Assembly (NCBI RefSeq): GCF_002930645.1
Contig: NZ_PSNW01000004.1
Location: 186,370 to 250,369, forward strand
Direction: 5' to 3'
Length of the DNA stretch: 64,000 bases
Origin: Solimonas fluminis
GTDB taxonomy: Bacteria; Pseudomonadota; Gammaproteobacteria; Nevskiales; Nevskiaceae
Shown: in pieces, positions 33,263-41,987 of the stretch
Position numbering within the stretch: position 1 is the first letter of the stretch
Layout of the letters: the number at the start of each line of letters is the position of its first letter
Translations under genes and position numbers: made by a program
The notes under the pieces: model-generated
What the model was told of the DNA's origin: nothing
Databases searched by the model: none
What the model saw: only the letters and a program-made list of their open reading frames with translations

Positions 33263-34009
33263 TCAGGCGGCCCGCCGCGCCAGCTTCACGGCGTCGGCCC
33301 CGGCCGGGAAGCGCAGTTGCCCGGAGGCGTCGTTCGCCGCCCTCCATACCGCTTCCGCCACGTCGGTCTCCCGCGTCACCTCGCCGGCCTGTCCCAGCGC
33401 CGCGAACATCTCCTGCGCCAGCGGCAGATAGGGCTCCGTCACCAGTCCCGCCATGCGCTCGCCGCCGTTCGCGGCGAAGCGCGTGGTCGGCGCATAGCCG
33501 GGCTCGACCAGCTTCGCCGCCACCCCGAAAGGCGCCAGCTCCAGCGCCAGCGAGGCGGTGAAGCCCTCGATGGCCGTCTTGCTCGCCGTGTACACCGCGA
33601 CCAGCGGCATCGGCGCCAGCGTCGCGCTGGAGGTCACGTTGATCACGGTGCCCGCGCGGCGTTCGCGCCAACGCGGCAGCAGCGCCTGGGTCATGGCGAT
33701 GGTCCCGAAGGCATTGGTCTCGAAGACCTCGCGCACGGTCGCCATCGGCGTGGCCTCGAAGGCCCCGAACAGGCCGATGCCGGCGTTGTTGACCAGCACG
33801 TCGATCTCGCCGCACTGCCCGAGCAGCTCGGCGATGCTGCGCGGATCGGTCACGTCCAGCGCCAGCACGCGCATCCGCTCCGACCGCGGCAGCAGATCCG
33901 GCTGCGGCCGGCGCATGGTGGCGATGACCTGCCAGCCCTGTTCATGGAAATGGCGGGCGGTCTCCAGGCCGTAGCCGGAGGAACAGCCGGTGACGAGGAC
34001 GGTTTTCAT
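33263..34009 (-). CDS. SDR family oxidoreductase
   Basis: A 248-residue classical SDR. TGCSSGYG is the cofactor loop, LDVTD and NNAG are present, and the active site is NVTSSATLAPMPLVAVYTASKTA (Ser, Tyr, Lys; YTASK). MRRP after beta-2 suggests NADP preference. It is divergent from an AraC-type regulator with a 99-bp intergenic region containing a symmetric palindrome, so that regulator probably controls it. Substrate unknown. Confidence 0.9.
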   Translation of the reverse strand: MKTVLVTGCSSGYGLETARHFHEQGWQVIATMRRPQPDLLPRSERMRVLALDVTDPRSIAELLGQCGEIDVLVNNAGIGLFGAFEATPMATVREVFETNAFGTIAMTQALLPRWRERRAGTVINVTSSATLAPMPLVAVYTASKTAIEGFTASLALELAPFGVAAKLVEPGYAPTTRFAANGGERMAGLVTEPYLPLAQEMFAALGQAGEVTRETDVAEAVWRAANDASGQLRFPAGADAVKLARRAA

Positions 34010-34060
34010 GGCACGGACTCCTTGGGGTTTCGGTAGGCGCCACGATATGCCGCTTCATCA

Positions 34061-34083
34061 GGACGATCGATAATTGATCGTCC
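34061..34083. promoter_or_regulatory. palindromic operator between SDR and AraC genes
   Basis: Perfect inverted arms GGACGATC (34061-34068) and GATCGTCC (34076-34083) separated by 7 bp. It overlaps a possible AraC-gene promoter, TTGATC (34074-34079) with 17-nt spacing to TACTGT (34097-34102). Binding protein not known; the adjacent AraC member or another repressor. Confidence 0.55.
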
Positions 34084-34108
34084 ATGTTTTGTTCGCTACT
34101 GTCCTGAC

Positions 34109-35011
34109 ATGAGCGATCCGCTGTCCGACATCATCTCCCTGTTCCGCCCGCGCGCCGTCTTCGCCAAGGGCATCAGCGGCGCGGGCGCCTGGGGCGTGCG
34201 CTACTCCGATTTCGGCCAGCCGAGCTTCTGCGTGGTGCTGGAAGGCCGCTGCCGGCTGGCGGTGGACGGCCGGCCCGCGGTGACGCTGGAGCGCGGCGAC
34301 TTCGTGCTGCTGCCGGCCACGCCGGGATTCGTGCTGTCCGGCTTCGAACCGGTGACGCCGACGGCCATGGACCCGAAGCTGGCGCCCATGCCCCAGGGCG
34401 ACGTGCGGCATGGCCGCCGCGGCGGCCGCCCGGATGCGCGCCTGCTGGGCGGCTACTTCGCCTTCGAATCGCCCGATGCGGCCCTGCTGGCCTCGCTGCT
34501 GCCGGCCCTGGTCCACGTGCGTGGCGCCGCCCGGCTCTCCACGCTGGTGCAACTGGTCGCCGAGGAAGCGCGCCAGCAGCAATCCGGCCGCGACCTGGTG
34601 CTGGCGCGGCTGGTGGAACTGCTGCTGATCGAGGCGCTGCGCCTGAGTTCCGCCGAGGGCGCGTCCCCTGGCATCCTGCGCGGGCTCTCCGATCCGCGCG
34701 TCGCGCAGGCCCTGCGGCAGATGCATGCCGCGCCTTCCCGCCCCTGGACGATGGACCAGCTCGCGAAGAAGGCCAGCCTGTCGCGCTCGGCCTTCTACGG
34801 ACGCTTCACCCGCGCCGTGGGCCTGCCGCCGATGGAGTACCTGCTGGCCTGGCGCATGACCCTGGCCCGGGACCTGCTGCGCCGGCAGGAACTGGCGCTG
34901 TCGGAGGTGGCGGAGCGCGTCGGCTACGGCTCCGCGAGCGCCTTCAGCACCGCCTTCAGCCGTCACGCGGGGCTGCCGCCGGGCCGCTTCGCGCGGGCGG
35001 CGGCGGCCTGA
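34109..35011 (+). CDS. AraC family transcriptional regulator (cupin_6 type)
   Basis: A 300-residue regulator. Residues ~1-185 are the AraC-like cupin domain (FCVVLEGRCRLAVDGRPAVTLERGDFVLLP), typical of the cupin_6 group next to oxidoreductases; residues ~200-295 carry two HTH motifs (WTMDQLAKKASLSRSAFYGRF and LALSEVAERVGYGSASAFSTAFSRHAG). There is no Shine-Dalgarno before ATG 34109, and a possible -10 box ends 7 nt upstream, so the mRNA may be leaderless. Likely activates or represses the divergent SDR. Confidence 0.9.
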   Translation: MSDPLSDIISLFRPRAVFAKGISGAGAWGVRYSDFGQPSFCVVLEGRCRLAVDGRPAVTLERGDFVLLPATPGFVLSGFEPVTPTAMDPKLAPMPQGDVRHGRRGGRPDARLLGGYFAFESPDAALLASLLPALVHVRGAARLSTLVQLVAEEARQQQSGRDLVLARLVELLLIEALRLSSAEGASPGILRGLSDPRVAQALRQMHAAPSRPWTMDQLAKKASLSRSAFYGRFTRAVGLPPMEYLLAWRMTLARDLLRRQELALSEVAERVGYGSASAFSTAFSRHAGLPPGRFARAAAA

Positions 35012-35091
35012 CGCCGCCGCTCCACATTCCAAGAAACCACTTTCCGATCAATGGATTGACGGCATTCCAGCCGCCTGGAACGCGGGTCCCT

Positions 35092-35120
35092 TTGCACACT
35101 AATGCACATGCGTGTACATT
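35092..35120 (+). promoter_or_regulatory. P450 operon promoter with overlapping operator
   Basis: TTGCAC (35092-35097) and TACATT (35115-35120) are spaced 17 bp, a plausible sigma-70 promoter. An imperfect 20-bp palindrome, AATGCACATG-CGTGTACATT (35101-35120, 16 of 20 positions symmetric), covers the spacer and the -10 box, the expected position for a repressor such as the TetR encoded after the ferredoxin. Confidence 0.55.
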
Positions 35121-35211
35121 AAAAACACGGCATGAAACCCGCCCCTGCGGCGGCCCTCGGAGGGGACATGCCCTACCCACGCAACGTCACACACATGCGA
35201 AGGATCAGAAC

Positions 35212-36786
35212 ATGAGCGCAGCTATTTCCTGGGACCCCTACAACGCGGACCTCGCCAAGGACCCGTACCCCACCTACAAGCGGCTGCGTGAGGAATCGCC
35301 GCTGTACTACAACGCGGAGCATGACTTCTACGCGATCAGCCGCTTCGCGGACGTCGAGAGCACGCTGCGCGACAAGGACCTGTTCAGCTCCGCGCACGGC
35401 GACATCTTGGAGTTCATCAAGGCCCGCTCGGTGATGCCCGATTCCGTGTTCATCCACCAGGACCCGCCGAAGCACACCGCCTACCGCGCGCTGATGCAGC
35501 GCATTATCACGCCCAAGCGCATGCACGCAGTGGAACAGGACATCCGCAAGCTCTGCGCGCGCAGCCTCGACCCGCTGATCGGCGGCGACCGGCTCGACTT
35601 CATCGCCAACCTCGGCGCGGAAATGCCGATGCGCGCGGTCAGCATGCTGCTGGGCATCCCCGAGAAGGACCAGGAAGCGATCCGCCAGTCGGTGGACGAC
35701 CGCATCCGCACCGAGGCCGGAAAGCCGATCGACATCGCCGCACAGCAGCAGCTCCAGCAGGAAGCGCTGTCCGGCTTCGACGAGTACATCGCCTGGCGCG
35801 AGAAGAACCCGTCGGACGACATGATGACGGAACTGCTGCAGTCCGAGTTCAAGGACCCGCAGGGCGTCACCCGCAAGCTGACGCGCGAGGAGATCAGCAA
35901 CATCGTCAACGTCGTCGCCGGCGCCGGCAACGAAACCACCAACCGCCTGATCGGCTGGATGGGCAAGACCTTGTCGCAGCACCCCGACCAGCGCCGCGAA
36001 GTCGCCCGCAACCTGGCCCTGGTGCCGCAGACGGTGGAAGAAGTGCTGCGCTTCGAGCCGCCCGGCCCGTTCGTGGCGCGCGAGGTGATGCGCGACATCG
36101 AACTGCACGGCCGCAAGGTGCCCAAGGGTGCGGTCATGCTGATGCTGGTCGCCGCCGCCAACCGCGACGAGTCCCGCTTCGTCAACGGCGACAGCTTCAA
36201 CATCCACCGCGAGGCGCGCCCGCACATGACCTTCGGCCAGGGCATCCACGTCTGCATCGGCGCGCCGCTGGCGCGCCTGGAAGGCCGCGTCGCGCTGGAG
36301 GAGATCCTCAAGCGCTTCCCGGACTGGGAAGTGGACCTGGACAATGCCGTGCTGTCCTCCACCTCCACCGTGCGCGGCTGGGACAGCCTGCCGGCCTGGA
36401 TCGGCTCCCGGCCGAAGAACGCCACCGTCAGCATCCCCAAGCCCGCCGCCGCGGAAGCCGCGCCCGCGCCGGCCGCCGCGTCCGGCGAGGTGACGCTGGA
36501 AGGCACCTGGAACGTCGTGGTCAAGGGGCCCACCGGCCCGCAGCCGGCCACCCTGGTGCTGGAGAAGAGCGGCGACACCTACACCGGCTCGCAGAGCGGC
36601 CAGGGCTCCACCACGCCCATCGCCGACTTCAAGCTCACCGGCAACAAGGTCTACTGGGTCAACCACGTCACCAAGCCGATGAAGATCAAGGTAGAGTTCA
36701 CCGGAGAACTCAACGGCAACGTGCTCAGCGGCAAGGCCAAGGCCGGCTTCATGGGTTCCTATCCCTTCACCGCAACCAAGGCCTGA
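35212..36786 (+). CDS. cytochrome P450 with C-terminal beta domain
   Basis: A 524-residue soluble bacterial P450 with an unusual tail. Residues 1-405 are a complete P450: I-helix AGAGNETT (236-243), ExxR at Glu277-Arg280, and haem loop [10 protein letters not shown] with Cys348. After a Pro/Ala linker (410-423) comes a ~100-residue domain of short repeating strands ([40 protein letters not shown]), which looks like a small beta-barrel also found as a stand-alone or fused module in other proteins. The redox partner follows 8 bp downstream. Substrate unknown; family assignment of the tail is uncertain. Confidence 0.93.
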   Translation: MSAAISWDPYNADLAKDPYPTYKRLREESPLYYNAEHDFYAISRFADVESTLRDKDLFSSAHGDILEFIKARSVMPDSVFIHQDPPKHTAYRALMQRIITPKRMHAVEQDIRKLCARSLDPLIGGDRLDFIANLGAEMPMRAVSMLLGIPEKDQEAIRQSVDDRIRTEAGKPIDIAAQQQLQQEALSGFDEYIAWREKNPSDDMMTELLQSEFKDPQGVTRKLTREEISNIVNVVAGAGNETTNRLIGWMGKTLSQHPDQRREVARNLALVPQTVEEVLRFEPPGPFVAREVMRDIELHGRKVPKGAVMLMLVAAANRDESRFVNGDSFNIHREARPHMTFGQGIHVCIGAPLARLEGRVALEEILKRFPDWEVDLDNAVLSSTSTVRGWDSLPAWIGSRPKNATVSIPKPAAAEAAPAPAAASGEVTLEGTWNVVVKGPTGPQPATLVLEKSGDTYTGSQSGQGSTTPIADFKLTGNKVYWVNHVTKPMKIKVEFTGELNGNVLSGKAKAGFMGSYPFTATKA

Positions 36787-36794
36787 TCCACGCC

Positions 36795-37115
36795 ATGCCG
36801 AAGATCCTCTTCATCGAACACAACGGCAAAGAACATCTCGTCGACGCCGAAGACGGCAAGAGCGTGATGCAGACCGCCGTCGAGAACATGGTGCCCGGCA
36901 TCGTCGGCGACTGCGGCGGCGCCTGCTCCTGCGCCACCTGCCATGGCTACGTGGATCCGGCCTGGCAGGACAAGATTCCGCCCAAGGGCGAAACCGAGGA
37001 GATGATGCTGGACGGCGCCATGAACGTGGAGCCGAACAGCCGCCTGACCTGCCAGATCCTGATGAAGGCGGAACTGGACGGCCTGGTGGTGCGCCTGCCC
37101 GCCTCGCAGTTCTGA
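36795..37115 (+). CDS. [2Fe-2S] ferredoxin, adrenodoxin/putidaredoxin type
   Basis: A 106-residue ferredoxin. Cys40, Cys46, Cys49 and Cys86 form the C-x5-C-x2-C…C pattern of vertebrate-type [2Fe-2S] ferredoxins that pass electrons to P450s. It starts 8 bp after the P450 stop, so it is almost certainly that enzyme's redox partner. No ferredoxin reductase is encoded in the window. A 16-bp perfect hairpin follows the stop. Confidence 0.95.
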   Translation: MPKILFIEHNGKEHLVDAEDGKSVMQTAVENMVPGIVGDCGGACSCATCHGYVDPAWQDKIPPKGETEEMMLDGAMNVEPNSRLTCQILMKAELDGLVVRLPASQF

Positions 37116-37121
37116 GGCGCG

Positions 37122-37157
37122 GCCCGTGGGCGGGGACAGGCGTCCCCGCCCACGGGC
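37122..37157 (+). terminator. strong GC hairpin, likely terminator without T-tract
   Basis: Perfect 16-bp stem (GCCCGTGGGCGGGGAC / GTCCCCGCCCACGGGC) with a 4-nt loop, 6 bp after the ferredoxin stop. No T-run follows, so it may attenuate or protect the 3' end rather than terminate fully. Confidence 0.55.
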
Positions 37158-37189
37158 ATACTGCCGCTCCCAGCAACGACCGTGATGGC

Positions 37190-37810
37190 ATGAGGGAACC
37201 CAGCAAGCCCGCCGCGCGCAAGCCGCGCATCCGCAACCCCGTGCAGACCCGCGCGCGCCTGCTGCGGGCGACCGTGGAACTGCTGGCGCGCAAGGGGCCC
37301 GACGGACTGTCGATCAAGGAAGCGGCGGAGCTGGCCGAAGTCAGCCGCGGCGTGGCCTACCAGCACTTCGAGGACCGCGAGCACCTGCTGCGCGAGGCCA
37401 AGGGCTGGATCACCGAGCGCCTGATCGAATCCATGCAGAACAGCGGCGTGGCCGTGGCCGACGACGTGCTGCTGCACACGGCCCGGCTGGTGCTCAAGAA
37501 CCGCGACGCCGCCACCCTGCTGATCTCCGACGCCATCGCCGGCCGCGACCTTTCGCCGGAGCACCCGATCAACCGGCTGCTGCGCCTGTCGCTGGAACGG
37601 CTCAAGAGCGCCGGCGAAGCACGCGCCGACATCGACACCGACATGCTGTCGTACATCTTCCTGGGCATGACCTCCACGCTGGTGATGCTGAGCCGCATCC
37701 CCGGCAGCGATCCCGAGGCACTGGCCCAGCGCTTCACCCGCGAACTCTCGGCCTTCATGCGCCAGGGTATCTTCTCGCCGTCCGCTTCCCTGTCGCTGGC
37801 GCCGCGCTAG
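37190..37810 (+). CDS. TetR family transcriptional regulator
   Basis: A 206-residue TetR-type regulator. The HTH is LSIKEAAELAEVSRGVAYQHFEDREHLL, followed by an all-helical ligand domain. It lies 74 bp after the ferredoxin gene on the same strand, beyond the GC hairpin, and is the best candidate to bind the palindrome over the P450 promoter. That link is inference from position. Confidence 0.88.
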   Translation: MREPSKPAARKPRIRNPVQTRARLLRATVELLARKGPDGLSIKEAAELAEVSRGVAYQHFEDREHLLREAKGWITERLIESMQNSGVAVADDVLLHTARLVLKNRDAATLLISDAIAGRDLSPEHPINRLLRLSLERLKSAGEARADIDTDMLSYIFLGMTSTLVMLSRIPGSDPEALAQRFTRELSAFMRQGIFSPSASLSLAPR

Positions 37811-37851
37811 GCTGCTGCCGGCTTTGCCGCGCCGCGCGCTAAGCTGCGGCG

Positions 37852-39072
37852 ATGGACTCCCTGATCGCCGCTGCCGCACGCGCCCTCGCCGCCGGCGATG
37901 CCCTGGGCGCGCTCAAGCGCGTGGCCCTGCGCGAAGACCCGCCGGCCCTGGCGCTGCGCGGCATCGCCATGGCCCAGCTGGGCGAGCATGCGCGGGCCCG
38001 CGAGCTGCTGCGCCGGGCGATCCGCGGCTTCGGTGCGCAGGAGGAACTGGCCCGGGCGCGCTGCATCGTCGCCGAGGCCGAGGTGGCGCTCGCGATGCGC
38101 GACTTCCACGAACCTCCGCGCTTGCTGGAAAGAGCCGCCGCCGTGCTCGAAGCGCGCGCCGACCGCCACAACTTCCTGCAGGCGCGCCTGATCGCGGTGC
38201 GCCGCCTGCTGCTGCTCGGACGCCTCGACGAGGCCGCCGCCGCGCTGTCACGGCTCGACGGCCAGGGCCTGCCGCCGGCGCTGCTCGCGGTCGCCGAGAT
38301 GGCCGCGGCGGAGCTGGCGCTGCGCTCGCTGCGCACCGGCGCGGCGCAGGCGTCGCTGGTCCGTGCCCGCGCCGCCGCCGGGCGCGCCGGCGTTCCGGCC
38401 CTGCTGGCCGAGGCCGCCGAGGCGCAGGCCGCGCTGGAGCGTCCGGCCGCGCGGCGCGTCGACGGCGGCCGCGAACAACCGATGCGCCTGCACGAGGTGG
38501 AGGCCCTGCTGTCCTCCGACAGCCTGGTGATCGATGCCTGCCGGCGCGGCATCGCCGCGGGCGAGCACTGGCTGCCGCTGGCGCGCCGCCCGGTCCTGTT
38601 CGCGCTGGCGTTGGCGCTGGCCCAGGCCTGGCCCGGCGACGCGGACCGCCATGAGCTGATCGCGCGGGCCTTCAGCACGAAGCGCCCCGACGAATCGCAC
38701 CGCGCGCGCTTGCGCGTCGAGATCGGGCGCCTGCGCGCCCTGGCGGCGCCGCTGCTGCGCATCGAGGCCAGCCCGCGCGGCTTCCTGCTGCGGCCACTGG
38801 AAGGACGCGGCGTCGCCCTGCTGGCGCCCCCCATCGACGGCGAGCAGGCCTCGCTGCTGGCCATCCTCGCCGACGGCGCCGCCTGGCCCACCTCGGCCCT
38901 GGCGCTGGCCCTCGGCGCCAGCCAGCGCACGGTGCAGCGCGCGCTCGCGGAACTGGAGGCCGGGGGACGGGTGCGCTCCATCGGCAAGGCGCGTTCGCAG
39001 CGCTGGCTGGCCCCGCCGCTGACCGGAATCACGACGAACTTGTTACTCCCGGTCCTGCTGCCGCAGGGGTAG
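37852..39072 (+). CDS. HTH domain protein with TPR-like N-terminus
   Basis: A 406-residue Ala/Leu/Arg-rich protein. Residues 1-200 are helical repeats resembling TPRs (GAQEELARARCIVAEAEVAL, LLLLGRLDEAAAALSRLDG). Residues ~235-320 look like a winged-helix region (RVEIGRLRALAAPLLRIEASPRGFLL), and ~335-390 form a second HTH (WPTSALALALGASQRTVQRALAELEAGGRVRSIG). It is probably a transcription regulator for the two genes downstream (beta-propeller protein and DUF899), a neighbourhood seen in other bacteria. Target and signal unknown. Confidence 0.78.
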   Translation: MDSLIAAAARALAAGDALGALKRVALREDPPALALRGIAMAQLGEHARARELLRRAIRGFGAQEELARARCIVAEAEVALAMRDFHEPPRLLERAAAVLEARADRHNFLQARLIAVRRLLLLGRLDEAAAALSRLDGQGLPPALLAVAEMAAAELALRSLRTGAAQASLVRARAAAGRAGVPALLAEAAEAQAALERPAARRVDGGREQPMRLHEVEALLSSDSLVIDACRRGIAAGEHWLPLARRPVLFALALALAQAWPGDADRHELIARAFSTKRPDESHRARLRVEIGRLRALAAPLLRIEASPRGFLLRPLEGRGVALLAPPIDGEQASLLAILADGAAWPTSALALALGASQRTVQRALAELEAGGRVRSIGKARSQRWLAPPLTGITTNLLLPVLLPQG

Positions 39073-39120
39073 ATTGCTCCCCATGGCGCTACCGCGGCGC
39101 CGGCAGAACAGGAGTTCCGC

Positions 39121-39801
39121 ATGAGCAGCACCCGCCAGGCAGCAAGCAGCATCCCGACGCAAGCCGTGCACACGGCCGAGATCGTGCGCGAGTACGGCCC
39201 CTTCGAGGGGTCCGCGATGGTCGCCGGCGTGACCCATGACGGGCGGCACGTCTGGGCGGCCACGGGCGATCGGTTGATCGCCGTCGATCCGCAGAGCGGA
39301 CAGATCGCCCGGACGCTGCCGTGCAGCGGCGACGCCGGCACGGCCTTCGACGGCAGGCACCTCTACCAGATCGCCGAGGCGCGCATCGACAAGATCGACC
39401 CGGCCACCGGCAAGATCCTGTCCTCGATCCCGGCGCCCGGCCACGGCGCCGACTCCGGCATGGCCTGGGCGGAGGGCAGCCTCTGGGTGGGCCAGTACCG
39501 CGAGCGCAAGATCCACCAGATCGACCCCGACACCGGTGCCATCCTGCGTACCATCGAGTCCAACCGCTTCGTCACCGGCGTGACCTGGGTCGACGGCGAG
39601 CTGTGGCACGGCACCTGGGAGGGTGACGACAGCGACATCCGCCGCATCGATCCCGGCAGCGGCGCCGTGCTGGAGCGCCTGCAGATGCCAAGCGGCACCG
39701 CCGTCAGCGGCCTGGAATCGGACGGCGCCGAGCTCTTCTACTGCGGCGGCGGCCCGAGCGGCAAGATCCGCGCCGTGCGGCGGCCCCACAAGCCCCGCTA
39801 G
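39121..39801 (+). CDS. beta-propeller protein (Vgb/glutaminyl-cyclase-like)
   Basis: A 226-residue cytosolic protein made of short repeats of the form GRHVWAATGDRLIAVDPQSGQIART, GRHLYQIAEARIDKIDPATGKIL and GSLWVGQYRERKIHQIDPDTGAIL, i.e. five or so blades of a YVTN/PQQ-like beta-propeller related to streptogramin lyase and glutamine cyclotransferases. No signal peptide is visible. It lies 48 bp after the HTH gene and 94 bp before the DUF899 gene, probably one operon. Confidence 0.8.
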   Translation: MSSTRQAASSIPTQAVHTAEIVREYGPFEGSAMVAGVTHDGRHVWAATGDRLIAVDPQSGQIARTLPCSGDAGTAFDGRHLYQIAEARIDKIDPATGKILSSIPAPGHGADSGMAWAEGSLWVGQYRERKIHQIDPDTGAILRTIESNRFVTGVTWVDGELWHGTWEGDDSDIRRIDPGSGAVLERLQMPSGTAVSGLESDGAELFYCGGGPSGKIRAVRRPHKPR

Positions 39802-39895
39802 ACCTCCCCCGATCCGACTGATCGCGTGCTGCCTGCGGGCAGCGCCGCAGGACCGATTCATCCCGAGAAAGGCTCTTGGAGCCAAGGAGCAGCAC

Positions 39896-40669
39896 ATGAA
39901 CATCGCCGTTTCCGGAACCCCCTTCACCCCGCACCCGGTCGTCTCCCGCGAGCAATGGCTGGCCGAGCGCCTCGGCCTGCTGCAGCGCGAGAAGGAGATG
40001 TCGCGCCTGCGCGACGAACTGGCCCGCGCGCGCCGCACGCTGCCCTGGGTGCGCGTGACGCAGGACTACGTCTTCGACACCCCCGAGGGCCCGCGCCGCC
40101 TCGGCGAGCTGTTCGAAGGCCGCCGCCAGCTCGTGGTGCAGCACTTCATGCTGGCGCCGGGCGCGGAGCAAGGCTGCACCGGCTGCTCCTTCATGGCCGA
40201 CCACATCGACGGCACGCTGCCGCATCTGCAGCAGCGCGACATCACGCTGCTGGCGGTGTCGCGCGCGCCGCTGGCCGAGATCGAGCGCTTCCGCGCACGC
40301 ATGGGCTGGAGGTTCCGCTGGGTGTCGTCGCAGGGCAGCAGCTTCAACTACGACTTCGGCGTCAGCTTCACGCCGGAGGCGCGTGCCGGCGGCGAGGCCC
40401 GCTACAACTACGGCTCGGAGAACTTCCAGGGAGCGGACGCGCCGGGCATCAGCGTGTTCTTCAAGGACGACGCCGGCCAGGTCTTCCACACCTACTCCAC
40501 CTACGGCCGCGGCGTGGAGCTGATGATGGGAACCTACGAGCTCATCGACATCACGCCCCGCGGCCGGGACGAAGCCGCGCTGCCCTACCCGATGGCCTGG
40601 GTGAAGCACCACGATCGCTACGCGCAGCAGGAGCCGCTGAAGGCGGGCTGCTGCCACGACAAGGCCTGA
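39896..40669 (+). CDS. DUF899 thioredoxin-like family protein
   Basis: A 257-residue thioredoxin-fold protein: LVVQHFMLAPGAEQGCTGCSFMADHIDG holds the CxxC in the thioredoxin position, followed by ISVFFKDDAGQVFHTYSTYGRGVELMMGTYELIDITP. This is the DUF899 family, often annotated as thioredoxin- or dithiol-disulfide-isomerase-like; enzymatic function is not established. AAGGAGC precedes ATG 39896. It ends with a Cys pair (GCCHDKA). It forms a unit with the upstream beta-propeller gene. Confidence 0.9.
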   Translation: MNIAVSGTPFTPHPVVSREQWLAERLGLLQREKEMSRLRDELARARRTLPWVRVTQDYVFDTPEGPRRLGELFEGRRQLVVQHFMLAPGAEQGCTGCSFMADHIDGTLPHLQQRDITLLAVSRAPLAEIERFRARMGWRFRWVSSQGSSFNYDFGVSFTPEARAGGEARYNYGSENFQGADAPGISVFFKDDAGQVFHTYSTYGRGVELMMGTYELIDITPRGRDEAALPYPMAWVKHHDRYAQQEPLKAGCCHDKA

Positions 40670-40693
40670 GCGGATGCACCGGCAGACCTAGCC

Positions 40694-41308
40694 ATGGACA
40701 GCCTATGGCCGTGGCTGGCAGTCGCCGGACTTGGCGTCCTGCACGGCCTGAACCCCGCCGGCGGCTGGATGCTCGCCGCCGCCTGGGGGCGGCAGGAAGG
40801 CGGCCGGGCCCGCGTATGGCAGGCCCTGCCGCCGCTCGCACTCGGCCATGCCGCATCGGCGGCCATCCTCGCCTGGCTGCTCGCGCAGGGCCTGGCGCCG
40901 GATCGCGGGCTGTTTCGCCTGATGGCCGCCGGGCTGCTGGGCGCCACCGCCCTGCACTGCCTGCTGCACGGCGCGCAGCGGCACCATGCCCTCTGCCGCG
41001 ACGCCGGTCCGGCGGGCATGGCGCTCTGGTCCTTCCTGATGGCTTCGGCCCAGGGCGCCGGCCTGATGCTGGTGCCGGCGCTGGCGCCGATGTGCCTGGG
41101 CGGCGGCACGAGCCTGTCCGCGGCGCCGCTGTCATCGCTGTCACCGCTGCTGGCCCTGGCCCTGCACCTGGCGGCGATGCTGCTCACCACCGGGCTTCTC
41201 GCCAGCGGAGCCTGCCGTGCCCTGGCGCGGCAGACGCACCTGGCCGGCGGCCGAGCCTGGCCGGCACTGCTGGTCGGCACCGCCCTGCTGCTGGGGCTAT
41301 CGCCCTAG
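40694..41308 (+). CDS. multi-pass membrane protein, unknown family
   Basis: A 204-residue hydrophobic protein with about six transmembrane helices, starting MDSLWPWLAVAGLGVLHGLNPAGGWMLAAAWG. The motif GLGVLHGLNPAGGW near the N-terminus and LALGHAASAAILAWLLA resemble HupE/NicO-like metal-transport or urease-accessory membrane proteins (HGxNP and GHA motifs), but the match is only partial. It begins 24 bp after the DUF899 stop and may belong to the same transcript. Confidence 0.72.
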   Translation: MDSLWPWLAVAGLGVLHGLNPAGGWMLAAAWGRQEGGRARVWQALPPLALGHAASAAILAWLLAQGLAPDRGLFRLMAAGLLGATALHCLLHGAQRHHALCRDAGPAGMALWSFLMASAQGAGLMLVPALAPMCLGGGTSLSAAPLSSLSPLLALALHLAAMLLTTGLLASGACRALARQTHLAGGRAWPALLVGTALLLGLSP

Positions 41309-41327
41309 GGAAGCCCTGAACAAGTGA

Positions 41328-41363
41328 CCGTTCGCCCTGAAGTCCCGAGCCTGTCGAAGGATT
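41328..41363 (+). repeat. REP-like element with small insertion
   Basis: CCGTTCGCCCTGA, then AGTCCC, then GAGCCTGTCGAAGG: the REP core of 13468 interrupted by six extra bases. It lies between the convergent membrane protein and NTF2-like genes. Confidence 0.55.
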
Positions 41364-41452
41364 CAAGGGTGGACGGCAACTTTGACCAGCGGCGAGAAAG
41401 ATCCGCCCCCGCTTCGGCAGGCTCGGCAAGAACAGACTTCTTCAGCGCCTCC

Positions 41453-41974
41453 CTAGCGGCTGGCGCGGCGGCGCTTCTCCAGCCACGCCGCCGAGTGCCG
41501 CTGCCCCGCCTTGATCGACTGCCGGCGCAGCCAGCCGGAGACCTGCAGGGAAAAGAACGGCGTCACGATGTCCTCGCGCAGGCGCGTGAGCCGGGAGCTC
41601 GCGATCATCCAGCGGCCATCCTGCTTCTTGTAGGTCTCGTGGTAGTGGCCATGGCCGCGAAAGCCCAGCCCCGGCGCGAAGCGGATCAGGTCCTCCAGCA
41701 TCCAGATGCCGCGCGCAGCCGTCTCCGAGAGCAGCTCGATCTCCGGCGCATGCACCATGTGCACCGTGGTCCGCCGCGGGGCACCCAGGGTATCGCGGAC
41801 GAAGGCGACGAACTCGTCCGCGCCCTGGAGGCGCGGACCGCCGGACTCCGAGGTGTCGCTGATGAAATCCTCGGTGAACAGCTCGCGCCAGGCGCTCCAG
41901 TCCTTCAGGTCCAGCAGGCGGCAGTAGCGCGCCTTGAGCTGGCGGATGGCCTCGATCTCGATCAGGGCGTCCAT
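41453..41974 (-). CDS. NTF2-like/SnoaL-like protein
   Basis: A 173-residue alpha+beta-barrel protein of the NTF2-like superfamily: EIEAIRQLKARYCRLLDLKDWSAWRELFTEDF is the typical N-terminal helix and conserved motif, and GFRGHGHYHETYKKQDGRWMIASSRLTRLRED the closing sheet. Close relatives are annotated nuclear transport factor 2 family or SnoaL-like and include bile-acid/steroid dehydratases and isomerases. The gene is 13 bp downstream of the LVIVD-repeat lipoprotein gene on the same strand, so they may be co-transcribed. Confidence 0.87.
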   Translation of the reverse strand: MDALIEIEAIRQLKARYCRLLDLKDWSAWRELFTEDFISDTSESGGPRLQGADEFVAFVRDTLGAPRRTTVHMVHAPEIELLSETAARGIWMLEDLIRFAPGLGFRGHGHYHETYKKQDGRWMIASSRLTRLREDIVTPFFSLQVSGWLRRQSIKAGQRHSAAWLEKRRRASR

Positions 41975-41987
41975 GCGTCCGGCCCGC

